Positions 1 through 8,459 of a DNA stretch of 64,000 nt are shown in pieces. Positions within the stretch are counted from its first letter, which is position 1, and each line of letters begins with the position of its first letter. A model generated the notes under the pieces. It saw only the letters and a list, made by a program, of their open reading frames with translations, was not told where the DNA came from and made no database searches. The position numbers were made by a program, and so were the translations under genes. Source of the DNA: Gammaproteobacteria bacterium (GTDB lineage: Bacteria; Pseudomonadota; Gammaproteobacteria; UBA6429; Thiohalophilaceae); contig JACQBC010000011.1 in NCBI GenBank assembly GCA_016194635.1, positions 1 to 64,000 on the forward strand, given 5' to 3'.

Positions 1-381
1 CCAATCGTGGCATATACCGGCAGTAATGTTGGCTCATCCGGGCCATCATGAATAAGAAAATTCGCATATACCTGCCACGCGCCAATTTCAGCCGTTGCCG
101 CGCTGTGTACTTTATACGTGGGCTGCCAGGACTGAATAGTGTGCGTTTGTAGCTCCGCCAATCCAACCACGTGGGGTTGGGTCTTAGACGCCTCTTTTGT
201 CACGCCAAAGCGCAACACGTCAAAGACACGTTGATCTGGCGTGCTGTTATCCAGAAGGCCCGACACGGTTAAATGATAAAGGGGGATACGAAAATGAACA
301 CGAGAGTCGCCGTTCGGGTACGCCCAGGTTCTAGCAACCCCTACCGGTTTATTCCCGACCAGTAATCCAATTTTCCGTATC
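1..381 (-). CDS. Partial protein of unknown function, running off the left edge
   Basis: An open frame starts with ATG at 381 on the minus strand and stays open to the window edge, giving 127 residues. It begins MIRKIGLLVGNKPVGVAR and is rich in beta-type segments. It contains no obvious signal peptide, membrane segment or catalytic motif. Near the edge it reads IHDGPDEPTLLPVYATIG. The composition and unbroken frame support a real gene, but I cannot assign a family. The segment faintly recalls uncharacterised proteins seen near peptidoglycan-targeting effectors; that is memory, not evidence. No gene lies between its start and the LysR pseudogene end at 463. Confidence 0.6.
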
Positions 382-462
382 ATGCGGCGTACCCTCGGTG
401 GTAATAGCCTTTATTATTAGGATTGTATGGCGCACAAAATCATACCCCGATTGTATCTTAAG

Positions 463-1244
463 TCAAGATTCAGGAAGTTTCGGCGCGAAGATCTCCTGAC
501 AAAATTCCATGAAGGCGCGCACGCGCACCAGGTTGCGCAGGTCCGGGTGGGTCAGGATCCACAGATGCTGTTAAATCGATAACGCGGTACAACCTTGGGA
601 TAATGTTGCCGTCGCCAACGGATCGTCGGGTGTTCACCAAACGAATCATCGGGCGCTAACCATAGATGCTCATCCAGGGGTAGGTGTTGATGGTGCTTCC
701 AGTAATCGGGCGCGGCATGGATCGCGTAGGGCAATTTTCCCAAGCAGCGGCCGATCCAATGTTGAGGGGGTGTGGTGGTGGCGCGTATCACCATGTCCAC
801 CTCGCGCCGACTTAAATTCACCAGTTGATTTGAGGCGACCAACTCCAAATGGATCTGCGGGTAACGCGCGGTGAATTGTGGCAGCGCGGGTAATAGATGG
901 TAATACAACACCGTGTCGGTGGTGCTGACGCGCAAGTTGCCAGTGGGTGCGGCGGCGCAACCGCTGAGCTGAGTTTCGAGTTCCAACATTTCACGTTCGA
1001 TGCGCTCCGCCGTTTGCGCCAGCCGTTCACCCAGGGCTGTGGGGGTGTAGCCCTTGCGCGAGCGCTCGAACAAGGGGTTTTGTAGGCGTTGTTCTATGGC
1101 GCGTACCCCCCGAAACACGGTCGAGGTATCGACATGGAGTTGCTCCGCTGCCCCGGCCAGGGTTTGGCCGCGGATCAGGGCCAAAATAAGGCGAAGATCA
1201 TCCCAGGCGATATTCATGGGCGTTTTTGCAATAGGTGTTTGCAT
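463..1244 (-). pseudogene. LysR-family regulator with an internal deletion
   Basis: The frame from 1244 encodes a LysR N-terminal winged helix (NIAWDDLRLILALIRG then AAEQLHVDTSTVFRGVRAIE) and most of the effector-binding domain. It then runs into a stop at 552 after only 230 residues, against about 300 for the family. Just downstream, in another frame (about 573 to 463), lies an intact-looking LysR tail reading LWILTHPDLRNLVRVRAF and ending at a stop at 463-465. About 40-50 residues between the two pieces are missing, so a deletion of non-triplet size is inferred. An in-frame ATG at 1217 is the alternative start. It is divergent from the DoxX-GST pair, the usual place for their regulator. DNA binding may survive; effector sensing should not. 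Confidence 0.8.
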
Positions 1245-1268
1245 ATATGCCTATTTTCATTGCGGAAT

Positions 1269-1285
1269 TGCCAACTATATTGGCA
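1269..1285. promoter_or_regulatory. Putative LysR operator between LysR and DoxX
   Basis: A perfect inverted repeat TGCCAA-N5-TTGGCA sits in the 71 bp divergent region and fits the T-N11-A type of LysR box. It lies about 30 bp upstream of the DoxX start codon. Its position between a LysR gene and a divergent target operon is the basis for calling it an operator; no binding data exist. Confidence 0.55.
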
Positions 1286-1315
1286 TTACTTCCCACACAC
1301 CACAAGGAGAGCCCA

Positions 1316-1750
1316 ATGATCGACGCACGATTCGCCCCCTACGCCGCCCTGGTATTACGCCTAGGAGTGGGTAGCATGTGGATCAGCCATGCTTTATTAA
1401 AATACCTGGTTTTTACCCTGCCGGGGTTCGCCGGTTTTTTAGCGTCCCACGGCATGCCCAGTTTTCTGGCGTGGCCGGTGTTTGTGTTGGAAATCGGCGG
1501 CGGGGTGTTTATCCTGTTAGGTGTTTACAGCCGCTGGGCAGCGTTGTTATTAATTCCGATACTGATCGGCGCCGCTTCGGTACATGTCGCGAACGGTTGG
1601 GTATTCAGCAATCCCGGCGGGGGTTGGGAATATCCGGTATTTTTAATCGTGGCCTCGATAGCCCAGGGCTTACTCGGCGATGGCGCGCTGGCGATTAAGC
1701 GCAATCCAAGTATGATGAGCTTAACATTGCAACCAAGGACGCAACAATGA
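1316..1750 (+). CDS. DoxX-family membrane protein
   Basis: The start at 1316 is chosen because AAGGAGA lies 6-7 bases upstream and the protein then begins MIDARFAPYAALVLRLGVG, typical of the family. It is a 144-residue protein with about four hydrophobic segments and the DoxX-like pattern of a first helix ending in a SMWISHALLKY loop. DoxX-type proteins are small quinone- or redox-associated membrane proteins of uncertain activity. The stop overlaps the next start (ATGA), so it is translationally coupled to the glutathione S-transferase gene. The pair probably answers to the divergent LysR protein and handles oxidative or electrophile stress; that role is inferred. Confidence 0.85.
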   Translation: MIDARFAPYAALVLRLGVGSMWISHALLKYLVFTLPGFAGFLASHGMPSFLAWPVFVLEIGGGVFILLGVYSRWAALLLIPILIGAASVHVANGWVFSNPGGGWEYPVFLIVASIAQGLLGDGALAIKRNPSMMSLTLQPRTQQ

Positions 1751-2355
1751 AATTATTTTACTCTCCCGGCGTATGCTCCCTCGCCTCGCACATCGTGCTG
1801 CGTCGTTCACAGCTTCCGTTTGAACTGGTCAAGGCGAATATACGCACCGGAAAAATGGAGGATGGATCCGACTACAACAAGATCAATCCCAAGGGCTATG
1901 TGCCCGCCCTGTTACTCGATGACGGGGAATTGCTCACCGAGGGCGCGGTCATTTTACAATACCTCAGCGACTTGGCGCCGCAACACCAGTTGTTTCCTCC
2001 CGCCGGCACGCGCGAACGGTACCGTGCGCAGGCAATGTTAAATTTTATTGCCACTGAAATTCATAAAGGTTACAGCCCGTTGTTTAATCCCGCCATGCCC
2101 GAAGCGGCCAAGACGATCATCCGCACGAATTTAGGCAAGCGGTTTGATTTATTATCCGAAACCCTAGCCAGGCAGAATTTTTTACTCGGCGAACAATTTA
2201 CCGCGCCGGACGCGTATTTGTTTACCACCCTGCGTTGGAGTGAGGGCTGTGCGGTCCCGTTGCAGAATTGGCCAACGTTAATCGCCTACCGCGAACGGGT
2301 GGCGGCGCTACCTTTTGTGCAAGGCGCGTTACAGGTAGAGGGATTAGCCAAATAA
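1747..2355 (+). CDS. Glutathione S-transferase
   Basis: 202 residues, the usual bacterial GST length. The N-terminal thioredoxin-like half starts MKLFYSPGVCSLASHIVLRR. Ser and Cys near position 9-11 are in the place used by beta-class enzymes. It continues with NPKGYVPALLLDDGELLTE, the cis-proline and glutathione-gamma-glutamyl contact region. The C-terminal half is helical with FTAPDAYLFTTLRW, the N-capping/hydrophobic staple region. It acts in the cytoplasm, conjugating glutathione to electrophiles. Its ATG overlaps the DoxX stop. The substrate cannot be read from the sequence. Confidence 0.92.
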   Translation: MKLFYSPGVCSLASHIVLRRSQLPFELVKANIRTGKMEDGSDYNKINPKGYVPALLLDDGELLTEGAVILQYLSDLAPQHQLFPPAGTRERYRAQAMLNFIATEIHKGYSPLFNPAMPEAAKTIIRTNLGKRFDLLSETLARQNFLLGEQFTAPDAYLFTTLRWSEGCAVPLQNWPTLIAYRERVAALPFVQGALQVEGLAK

Positions 2356-2792
2356 AAATTGCAGGCAGCTAAATTCAAACATCACTAGCATCGTATAGTA
2401 GTGATCTGGTCACGCTGCGCGCCATGGTTTTTACCACGGTTTCCATTACGGTTTGCGGCTGACGGCCGCCGCGTGTTGTATTGGCCGGTTTGCCGAATAA
2501 ATCCGGAAGTGGATTCCAAGGGGTGGGGGGATTGTCGTAAACGAGGGGGTTCGCAAAGTCATTTTTGGAGCGGCAAGTCTGGCATCAATGCGATTTCAAA
2601 TTCAATAGCCGGGCGCGGGGCGAAAGCCTCCTGAGGGATGCCACCATACTCTGCGGCGGTTTGTCGCGACAAGACGAGGTTGTTATAGCCAGTCACACCG
2701 GGCTATCTCAAAAAAGGAAGGGATGGACGGGCCGCGATTGCCATATAATATAGTGTCACGTCGAGAGCGACCTCAGAGAAGACCGATAACCC
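2356..2792 (-). other. Intergenic region with a possible short gene remnant
   Basis: This 437 bp gap has no convincing full gene. On the minus strand a 45-codon frame (GTG at 2696 to a stop at 2559) reads like protein (AAEYGGIPQEAFAPRPAI) and may be the tail of a lost gene; I cannot name it. The plus-strand frames have improbable composition. The end of the gap should hold the promoter for the PP-loop gene at 2793, but no clear -10/-35 pair stands out. Confidence 0.3.
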
Positions 2793-3851
2793 ATGAATAC
2801 GACCCCCTCCCCCGCGCAACGCAAGGCCGTGGCCCTCATCTCGGGCGGCTTGGATTCGTTGCTGGCCGCCAAGCTGGTGCTGGATCAGGGCATCCACGTC
2901 GAGGGGTTGAATTTTTTCACCGGTTTTTGCGTCGAGGGCCATACCCATGCGATCCGTCAGCGTGATAACCCCAAGCCCAAACGCAACAATGCCCTGTGGG
3001 TGGCCGAACAACTGGGAATTAAACTTCACATCATCGACGTGATCGAGCCCTATAAACAGGTGTTGCTAAATCCGAAACACGGCTACGGCGCCAACCTGAA
3101 TCCCTGTCTGGATTGTAAATCCTTCATGGTGGGCAAGGCGCTGGAATGGGCACAGGCCAATGACTTTGATTTTATTATTACCGGCGAAGTGATCGGTCAA
3201 CGGCCGATGTCACAACGCGCCGATACCATGCCGGTGGTGCAACGCGAATCCGGCGCAGGAGATCGCCTGCTGCGGCCCCTGTGCGCCAAACATTTAGCCC
3301 CTACCCTGCCCGAACGCGAGGGCTGGATCGATCGCGACACGTTGCTGGATTTCAACGGCCGTTCGCGTAAACCGCAAATGGCCTTGGCGGCACGCTATGG
3401 TTTTAAAGACTACGCCACCCCGGCGGGGGGTTGCTGTTTTCTCACCGATGCCAGTTACTCACGCAAGCTGGTGGACTTATGGCAGGCGCGCGGTGCGCGC
3501 GAGTATGAACTGGATGACATTATGTTATTGAAGGTGGGTCGGCATATCCGTCCCCGGCCGCATTTTAAAATGATTGTCGGCCGAGAGGAAGGCGAGAATA
3601 ATTTTCTTGAGGGGTATCGTAAACAATTTATCCAGTTGCGCAGTATTAGTCACCGTGGGCCGCTGGTGTTGATCGATGGCGAGGTCAGTGACGAGGACCT
3701 ACGATTGGCCGCGCAAATCGCCGCGCGTTTTGGTCAGGGCCGTGAGGCCGAACAGGTCGCACTGCAAGTGGTGCGTCACAATGGCGAGTCGCAACAACTG
3801 CAGGTAAAACCCCTGGGTGGCGAGCAGATTCCACCGGAGTGGTATATTTGA
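2793..3851 (+). CDS. PP-loop thiouridylase-like ATPase with C-terminal NFACT-R-type domain
   Basis: 352 residues. The N-terminal third is a PP-loop ATP pyrophosphatase with the motif SGGLDS at about residues 17-22, as in ThiI/MnmA-type enzymes that adenylate a tRNA uridine or a sulfur acceptor. A Cys pair, NPCLDCK near residue 108, and a GGCCF segment near 212 could be redox or metal ligands. The C-terminal part (about 240-352) contains KVGRHIRPRPHFKMIVGREE and resembles the RNA-binding NFACT-R/DUF814 fold. The following gene encodes a TusA-like sulfur carrier and overlaps it, which supports a sulfur-relay RNA modification. The modified base and RNA are unknown. It is not canonical MnmA or ThiI: no THUMP or rhodanese domain is present. 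Confidence 0.8.
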   Translation: MNTTPSPAQRKAVALISGGLDSLLAAKLVLDQGIHVEGLNFFTGFCVEGHTHAIRQRDNPKPKRNNALWVAEQLGIKLHIIDVIEPYKQVLLNPKHGYGANLNPCLDCKSFMVGKALEWAQANDFDFIITGEVIGQRPMSQRADTMPVVQRESGAGDRLLRPLCAKHLAPTLPEREGWIDRDTLLDFNGRSRKPQMALAARYGFKDYATPAGGCCFLTDASYSRKLVDLWQARGAREYELDDIMLLKVGRHIRPRPHFKMIVGREEGENNFLEGYRKQFIQLRSISHRGPLVLIDGEVSDEDLRLAAQIAARFGQGREAEQVALQVVRHNGESQQLQVKPLGGEQIPPEWYI

Positions 3852-4072
3852 GCTCGCAGCAGTTGGACGCGCGGCGGTTGTTGTGTCCGTTACCGGTGAT
3901 CCGCACCCAAGATAAAGTCAAACACATGCAGCCGGGGGATCAGCTCGAAGTGATTTGTACCGATCCGGGGGCATTAAGCGATATCCCAGCCTGGTGCCGT
4001 ATTAATGGACATAAAGTGTTGCGCACCGAGCAAGACGCAGGCGAGGTAAGAATTGTGATCGAGGTGCAATAG
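3848..4072 (+). CDS. TusA/SirA-family sulfur carrier protein
   Basis: A small protein with the hallmark CPxP motif (RRLLCPLPVIRTQ) near its N-terminus; the Cys carries a persulfide in TusA. I prefer the TTG at 3848 (74 residues), which gives the usual short lead before CPxP and follows GGAG at 3835-3838. An in-frame GTG at 3839 is possible. The start overlaps the stop of the PP-loop gene, so the two are translationally coupled. TusA proteins pass sulfur to tRNA-thiolating, molybdenum-cofactor or sulfur-oxidation enzymes; here the neighbour suggests delivery to the PP-loop enzyme. It could instead be a housekeeping TusA, since no other sulfur-relay gene is visible. Confidence 0.88.
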   Translation: MSSQQLDARRLLCPLPVIRTQDKVKHMQPGDQLEVICTDPGALSDIPAWCRINGHKVLRTEQDAGEVRIVIEVQ

Positions 4073-4251
4073 TCAACTCAATGGAGATTGCCTGAAATCT
4101 AAATAACTTTCGCAGATAGCACTTTGTTCCTGAGACAACAATATGCTAGTCCACTGCGCTGCAGACCGTGAACAGCGGGGGCAACGGTCGAAGTTCGAAT
4201 GGGGTTACTACGTATGCAATACAGGTTATACATGGTCGGACAATACGGTGC

Positions 4252-4359
4252 AGCCGAGGTTGGTGCCGGGAAGTTGCGACCGTCGGCCGCAGGGATGCGG
4301 CCGCCGAGCTACAGGGACGTATTTACGCGTGTCGTAACTTCCCGGTACCAACCTCGGCT
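4252..4359. repeat. Long-stem hairpin repeat, copy 1
   Basis: Two 29 nt arms (4252-4280 and 4331-4359) are complementary at 27 of 29 positions and enclose a 50 nt core. The core holds the family signature GCCGCAGGGATGCGGC (itself a small stem-loop) followed by TACAGGGACGTATTTACG. The arm sequence is unlike those of the other copies. It lies between the TusA gene and the CDF transporter. Short open frames across it are by-products of the repeat. Confidence 0.85.
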
Positions 4360-4420
4360 AAAATCCACAGCCCACTCCCCCACTGGATTAATTCAAGCTA
4401 ACGAGAAGTAAATTAGCCTA

Positions 4421-5602
4421 ATGAGCAACCAAATCGAGCGTAGCATTTTAGATCGCAGCAATCCCGAGCGCCTACGGGCCAGCAAACGCGTCACCGTGGT
4501 GAGCATGGTGTGGAATTTAGTTCTAACCGGGGCGCAAACGGTGATCGGTACCCTGGGGCATTCACAGGCACTGGTGGCGGACGGGTTGCATACGCTGTCG
4601 GATTTGATCACCGATATATTAGTGTTGTTCGCGGTCATCCACGGCCATAAGGCGGCAGATGCCGACCATCCCTACGGGCATGCGCGGGTGGAAACGGCGG
4701 TGAGTTTGATCTTAGGTATTGCGCTGTTCGGCGTGGGGGTGGGCATTGCGATCCGCGGTGGGATGCGGTTGAGCTCGCACGATGTTTTTATCATACCCAG
4801 CGCGGCCACCTTAGTGACAGCCGTGCTGACCTTGGTGGTGAAAGAGGTGTTGTACCACTACACCATGCGCACGGCGCGACGTTACGATTCCAACATGTTG
4901 CGCGGCAATGCGTGGCACCACCGTTCGGACGCGATTTCATCCTTGATCGTGGCCGCCGGGATTGGCGGCAGCATGCTGGGGTTTGGCCATTTTGACGCCT
5001 TCGCCGCCATTCTTGTCGCGATCATGGTGATGAAGGTCGGTGTCAGCCTGGGCTGGGCGGCGTTGCGGGAACTGGTGGACACCGGGTTGAGCGTGCAACA
5101 AACCTACGCCATCGAACACGCCATCACCGCCGTGCCGGAAGTCAAAGCTCTGCACGTGTTACGGACCCGCTCGATGGGCGGCAAGGCGCTGGTGGATGTG
5201 CACATCCAAGTCAGCAGTACCATCAGTGTTTCAGAAGGCCATCATATCAGTGAGGTCGTACGGCAACAGGTGATCAACCAGGTTGACGAGGTGGATGATG
5301 TGATGGTCCATGTCGATCCCGAGGACGATGAACGCACCGCCCCCAGTATCCACCTGCCCTTACGCCATGTGTTGGTTCCTCAGTTATGCCAGGCTTGGGC
5401 CAGTATCCCGGCGGGCGCGGCCTTGGGTGATGAGGATATCACCCTGCATTATGCCAACGGAAAATTGCAGGTGGATCTGGTATTACCGCGGCAACTGTTA
5501 GAGAATCAGCCACGGGTTAATGCCGAACAGCTGGCGGAGCAATTTGCCGAGGCGGCGCGCTCAGTGGTCACCCTGGCGCGGGTGGTGGTGTATTTTCACT
5601 GA
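4421..5602 (+). CDS. Cation diffusion facilitator (CDF) metal efflux transporter
   Basis: 393 residues. The CDF transmembrane domain (about 25-220) shows the metal-site motifs DGLHTLSD in helix 2 and HHRSDA in helix 5, plus DHPYGHAR in the loop between helices 2 and 3. The cytoplasmic dimerisation domain follows (about 225-305, VHIQVS...MVHVDPED). About 85 extra C-terminal residues form a further unassigned soluble domain. CDF proteins exchange Zn, Fe, Mn or Co for protons at the inner membrane. The motifs do not settle the metal. It stands alone, downstream of hairpin copy 1. Confidence 0.9.
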   Translation: MSNQIERSILDRSNPERLRASKRVTVVSMVWNLVLTGAQTVIGTLGHSQALVADGLHTLSDLITDILVLFAVIHGHKAADADHPYGHARVETAVSLILGIALFGVGVGIAIRGGMRLSSHDVFIIPSAATLVTAVLTLVVKEVLYHYTMRTARRYDSNMLRGNAWHHRSDAISSLIVAAGIGGSMLGFGHFDAFAAILVAIMVMKVGVSLGWAALRELVDTGLSVQQTYAIEHAITAVPEVKALHVLRTRSMGGKALVDVHIQVSSTISVSEGHHISEVVRQQVINQVDEVDDVMVHVDPEDDERTAPSIHLPLRHVLVPQLCQAWASIPAGAALGDEDITLHYANGKLQVDLVLPRQLLENQPRVNAEQLAEQFAEAARSVVTLARVVVYFH

Positions 5603-5633
5603 TGCTCCGCGCCGGTGCCGTCCCTTGTTGCAC

Positions 5634-5650
5634 GGCACTATTATAGTGCA
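5634..5650. promoter_or_regulatory. NtrC binding site upstream of glnA
   Basis: GCACTATTATAGTGC is a perfect palindrome and nearly matches the NtrC consensus TGCAC-N7-GTGCA; only the first base of the left half differs. It lies about 53 bp upstream of the predicted sigma54 promoter, a normal enhancer position. Confidence 0.7.
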
Positions 5651-5701
5651 TACTGTGGGACACCCAAGCTGATTTTGTATAACTATCAACGTCTTGTGGT
5701 A

Positions 5702-5717
5702 TGGCATGGTTTCTGCT
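5702..5717 (+). promoter_or_regulatory. Sigma54 promoter of glnA
   Basis: TGGCATGGTTTCTGCT matches the sigma54 pattern TGGCAYR-N4-TTGCW apart from one base of the -12 element. The invariant GG and GC are exactly 10 bp apart. It lies about 75 bp before the glnA start and just downstream of the NtrC site, so nitrogen control is expected. Confidence 0.7.
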
Positions 5718-5792
5718 GACTGAACAAGCACGGCTATTTTCATGCCGCCCCTTGGGGCGTGCGACTCAAAAAAGACACTCCTGGAGGAATAC

Positions 5793-7199
5793 ATGTCAGA
5801 TAAAGTTTTAAAAATGATGAAAGACAAAGGCGTGAAATTCGTGGACTTCCGCTTTACGGATACCCGCGGCAAGGAGCAACACGTGTCCGTCCCGGCGGAC
5901 CAATGCGATGCCGAGGTCTTCAAGGATGGCAAGATGTTCGACGGCTCGTCGATTGCCGGTTGGAAAGGCATCGAAGCCTCCGACATGATCCTCATGCCCG
6001 ATCCTGATACCGCCGTCATGGATCCCTTCATGGACGAGCCCACCCTGATTTTAACCTGCGACGTATTGGAGCCCTCCACCGGCCAGGGTTATGAACGCGA
6101 TCCCCGTTCGCTGGCCAAGCGTGCCCAAGCCTATTTACAGTCCACCGGCATTGCCGATACCGCCTACTTCGGCCCCGAACCCGAATTCTTTATCTTCGAC
6201 GACGTGCGCTGGGGCTCCTCCATCAGCGGCTCGTTTTGCGAAATCGACTCCGAAGAAGCAGGCTGGAACACCGAAAAAATATTCGAAAACGGCAACATGG
6301 GTCACCGTCCCGGCATCAAGGGCGGATACTTCCCTGTGCCTCCGGTAGATCAACTGCAAGACATCCGCTCCGCCATGTGTCTGGCGCTGGAAGAAATGGG
6401 CGTGAAGGTCGAGGTGCACCACCACGAAGTGGCCACCGCCGGACAGTGCGAAATCGGTACCCGTTTCAACACCTTGGTGACCCGTGCCGACTGGAACCAA
6501 CGCCAGAAATATGTGATCCACAACGTGGCCCACGCCTATGGCAAAACCGCCACCTTCATGCCCAAACCCATCGTAGGCGACAATGGTTCGGGTATGCACG
6601 TGCATCAATCCCTAGCCAAGGGCGGCACCAACCTATTCGCCGGGGATAAATACGCCGGGTTGTCCGACATCGCGCTGTTCTACATCGGCGGCATTATCAA
6701 ACACGCGCGCGCCTTGAATGCGATTTGTAATCCGGGCACCAACAGTTACAAGCGTCTAGTGCCGGGTTTTGAAGCCCCGGTGCTGCTGGCCTATTCGGCG
6801 CGTAACCGTTCGGCGTCGATCCGTATTCCCTGGGTCGCCAATCCCAAGGGCCGTCGTATCGAAGTACGCTTCCCCGATCCGACCGCCAATCCCTATTTCG
6901 CATTTTCCGCGATGATGATGGCCGGCTTGGATGGTATCAAGAACAAGACCCACCCCGGTGAAGCCATGGACAAGAACCTGTACGATTTACCACCCGAAGA
7001 ACTCGTCAAGGTGCCCACCGTGTGCCACTCGCTCGACATGGCGCTCGAGGCCCTCGACAAAGATCGCGGCTTCTTAAAACAAGGCGGTGTCTTTACCGAC
7101 GATTTGATCGATGCCTATATCGGGTTAAAGATGGAAGAAGTCACCCGTATCCGCATGACCACCCACCCGGTGGAATTCGATATGTACTATAGCCTGTAA
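5793..7199 (+). CDS. glnA: Glutamine synthetase type I
   Basis: 468 residues, the normal GSI-beta length. ATG 5793 is chosen because GGAGGA lies 6 bases upstream and [20 protein letters not shown] matches the family start. The beta-grasp domain has [13 protein letters not shown], and the catalytic domain has [12 protein letters not shown] (metal ligands), [10 protein letters not shown] and the ATP-binding region [10 protein letters not shown]. The regulatory adenylylation tyrosine is present in [10 protein letters not shown]. It condenses ammonia and glutamate to glutamine using ATP, in the cytoplasm, as a dodecamer. Expression is probably sigma54/NtrC dependent (sites at 5634-5717). A strong terminator follows, so it is likely monocistronic; glnL/glnG are not adjacent. 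Confidence 0.98.
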   Translation: MSDKVLKMMKDKGVKFVDFRFTDTRGKEQHVSVPADQCDAEVFKDGKMFDGSSIAGWKGIEASDMILMPDPDTAVMDPFMDEPTLILTCDVLEPSTGQGYERDPRSLAKRAQAYLQSTGIADTAYFGPEPEFFIFDDVRWGSSISGSFCEIDSEEAGWNTEKIFENGNMGHRPGIKGGYFPVPPVDQLQDIRSAMCLALEEMGVKVEVHHHEVATAGQCEIGTRFNTLVTRADWNQRQKYVIHNVAHAYGKTATFMPKPIVGDNGSGMHVHQSLAKGGTNLFAGDKYAGLSDIALFYIGGIIKHARALNAICNPGTNSYKRLVPGFEAPVLLAYSARNRSASIRIPWVANPKGRRIEVRFPDPTANPYFAFSAMMMAGLDGIKNKTHPGEAMDKNLYDLPPEELVKVPTVCHSLDMALEALDKDRGFLKQGGVFTDDLIDAYIGLKMEEVTRIRMTTHPVEFDMYYSL

Positions 7200-7244
7200 G
7201 CCGGCGAACGAAGGCGACGGAATTAATTCTGTCGCCGGCCATTC

Positions 7245-7275
7245 AAGGGACAGCCCGCAAGGACTGTCCCTTTTT
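7245..7275 (+). terminator. Rho-independent terminator of glnA
   Basis: AAGGGACAG and CTGTCCCTT form a 9 bp stem around a short loop and are followed directly by a T run. It lies about 45 bp after the glnA stop. Confidence 0.85.
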
Positions 7276-7352
7276 CATGCAAGAGGGTTAACCACAATAC
7301 GAAAACCCGGTTTATATACAACAATAGATACGTTACGCAGCAGGGGATTGCC

Positions 7353-7784
7353 ATGGACCAAGCGTGTAAGAGTGTTGCCACGTTTTTAGAGTGTCTGCAA
7401 GAGTGCATGACACAGCTACACGCGATCCATGATCATTTTGTGCAGGCCGGAATCAGGGGCGCGCGGCCCTTCCTCAACCTAAGTGGCCGCCCTTTTACAA
7501 TCCTCAACGGCAGCACGGCGACCGTGTTTAGCGGGAGTCTCTGCATGGGCTTCCTCGTCGAGACGACCAAGGCGCGCGAGTACGACCTCCATGTGAACCT
7601 GCTCTGGGACAACGAACAATGGCTGGTGGAGACCCAGGCGTGGGTCGACAATGATGCCGGTGGACAGGATATGCTGCGCGCACTACCCGTGCGTTCGGCA
7701 ACGCAACTGGTAAGTTGTATAGAACAAATCAAATTGGCGGTTGCCGACCTGGCCACACTGCGAGAAGTGGTGAAATCCGTGTAA
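7353..7784 (+). CDS. Hypothetical protein, 143 residues
   Basis: Soluble, no signal peptide or membrane segment. The N-terminal part is helical with three Cys within 21 residues. The middle (ARPFLNLSGRPFTILNGSTATVF, read in pieces) looks beta-rich, and the C-terminus is a helix (IKLAVADLATLREVVKSV). I do not recognise a family. It stands alone between the glnA terminator and a phosphatase-like gene. Translation would start after a weak AGGGG. Codon use resembles its neighbours, so it is probably real. Confidence 0.6.
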   Translation: MDQACKSVATFLECLQECMTQLHAIHDHFVQAGIRGARPFLNLSGRPFTILNGSTATVFSGSLCMGFLVETTKAREYDLHVNLLWDNEQWLVETQAWVDNDAGGQDMLRALPVRSATQLVSCIEQIKLAVADLATLREVVKSV

Positions 7785-7963
7785 GCGGCGCGGCAGTTTG
7801 GTTTTTTGGCGACCCGTGGCAATGTTGCGGCTAGAGAATCCTCTGTACTAAAATGAATGAAGATCAGTTTTTCCTACCGTCTCGTTAAACGCAATGCCCT
7901 TGAACTAAAAGCATATCACTTGAAAGGAACAACACCATGAGAAAGCTAAAGCCACAAATGTAA

Positions 7964-8449
7964 ATGGACGCTGCCAACACCCATCAAGTCTTCGACTGGC
8001 TGTGGACCTCCGCTCAACTGAGCGAGGAAGATATTACGCGGCTGCCCGCGCTTGGCATCGCGGTGGTGATTAATTTAGCCCTCCCTACTTCATCAAACGC
8101 CCTACCCGCGGAAGCTGAGTTGGTCACGCGTCAAGGGCTTACCTACATCCATATTCCCGTGGAGTGGGAGCAACCCGAGCTTGATCAGTTGGCGCAATTC
8201 TTCGGTGCGCTCAAGGCGTTTGATGGCAGAAAAATCTGGGTACATTGCGCAATGAACAAACGTGTATCGGTTTTTATCTATCTCTACCGGAGGTTGTGTC
8301 TGGAGCAGAGCGAGGAGGCCTCGGTCCATCCAATGCGAGAGGTTTGGGCGCCAAACGATATTTGGCAAGCCTTTATTCGTAATGCCTTGAGTGCGTATTC
8401 AAACCCTGCTTCAGGCGCGACGCCGCTTAACTTTGGATTGAATAGATAA
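7964..8449 (+). CDS. Protein tyrosine / dual-specificity phosphatase-like protein
   Basis: 161 residues with the P-loop phosphatase signature HCAMNKR (HCx4-5R type; Cys at about residue 91) after a typical GRKIWVHC strand. The preceding segment (WTSAQLSEEDITRLPALGIAVVINL) matches the N-terminal part of bacterial DSP-like proteins. Spacing between the Cys and Arg is one residue shorter than the strict HCx5R pattern (HC-AMNK-R), so activity is uncertain. It may remove phosphate from proteins or small molecules. It lies 10 bp upstream of the shortened monooxygenase-like gene. Confidence 0.75.
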   Translation: MDAANTHQVFDWLWTSAQLSEEDITRLPALGIAVVINLALPTSSNALPAEAELVTRQGLTYIHIPVEWEQPELDQLAQFFGALKAFDGRKIWVHCAMNKRVSVFIYLYRRLCLEQSEEASVHPMREVWAPNDIWQAFIRNALSAYSNPASGATPLNFGLNR

Positions 8450-8459
8450 AGGCATGTGA

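Noticed and set aside
6135-6608. Long antisense frame inside glnA
   Set aside because: It is the reverse of a highly conserved gene with strong codon bias; its low-complexity His/Gly/Val composition is an artefact.
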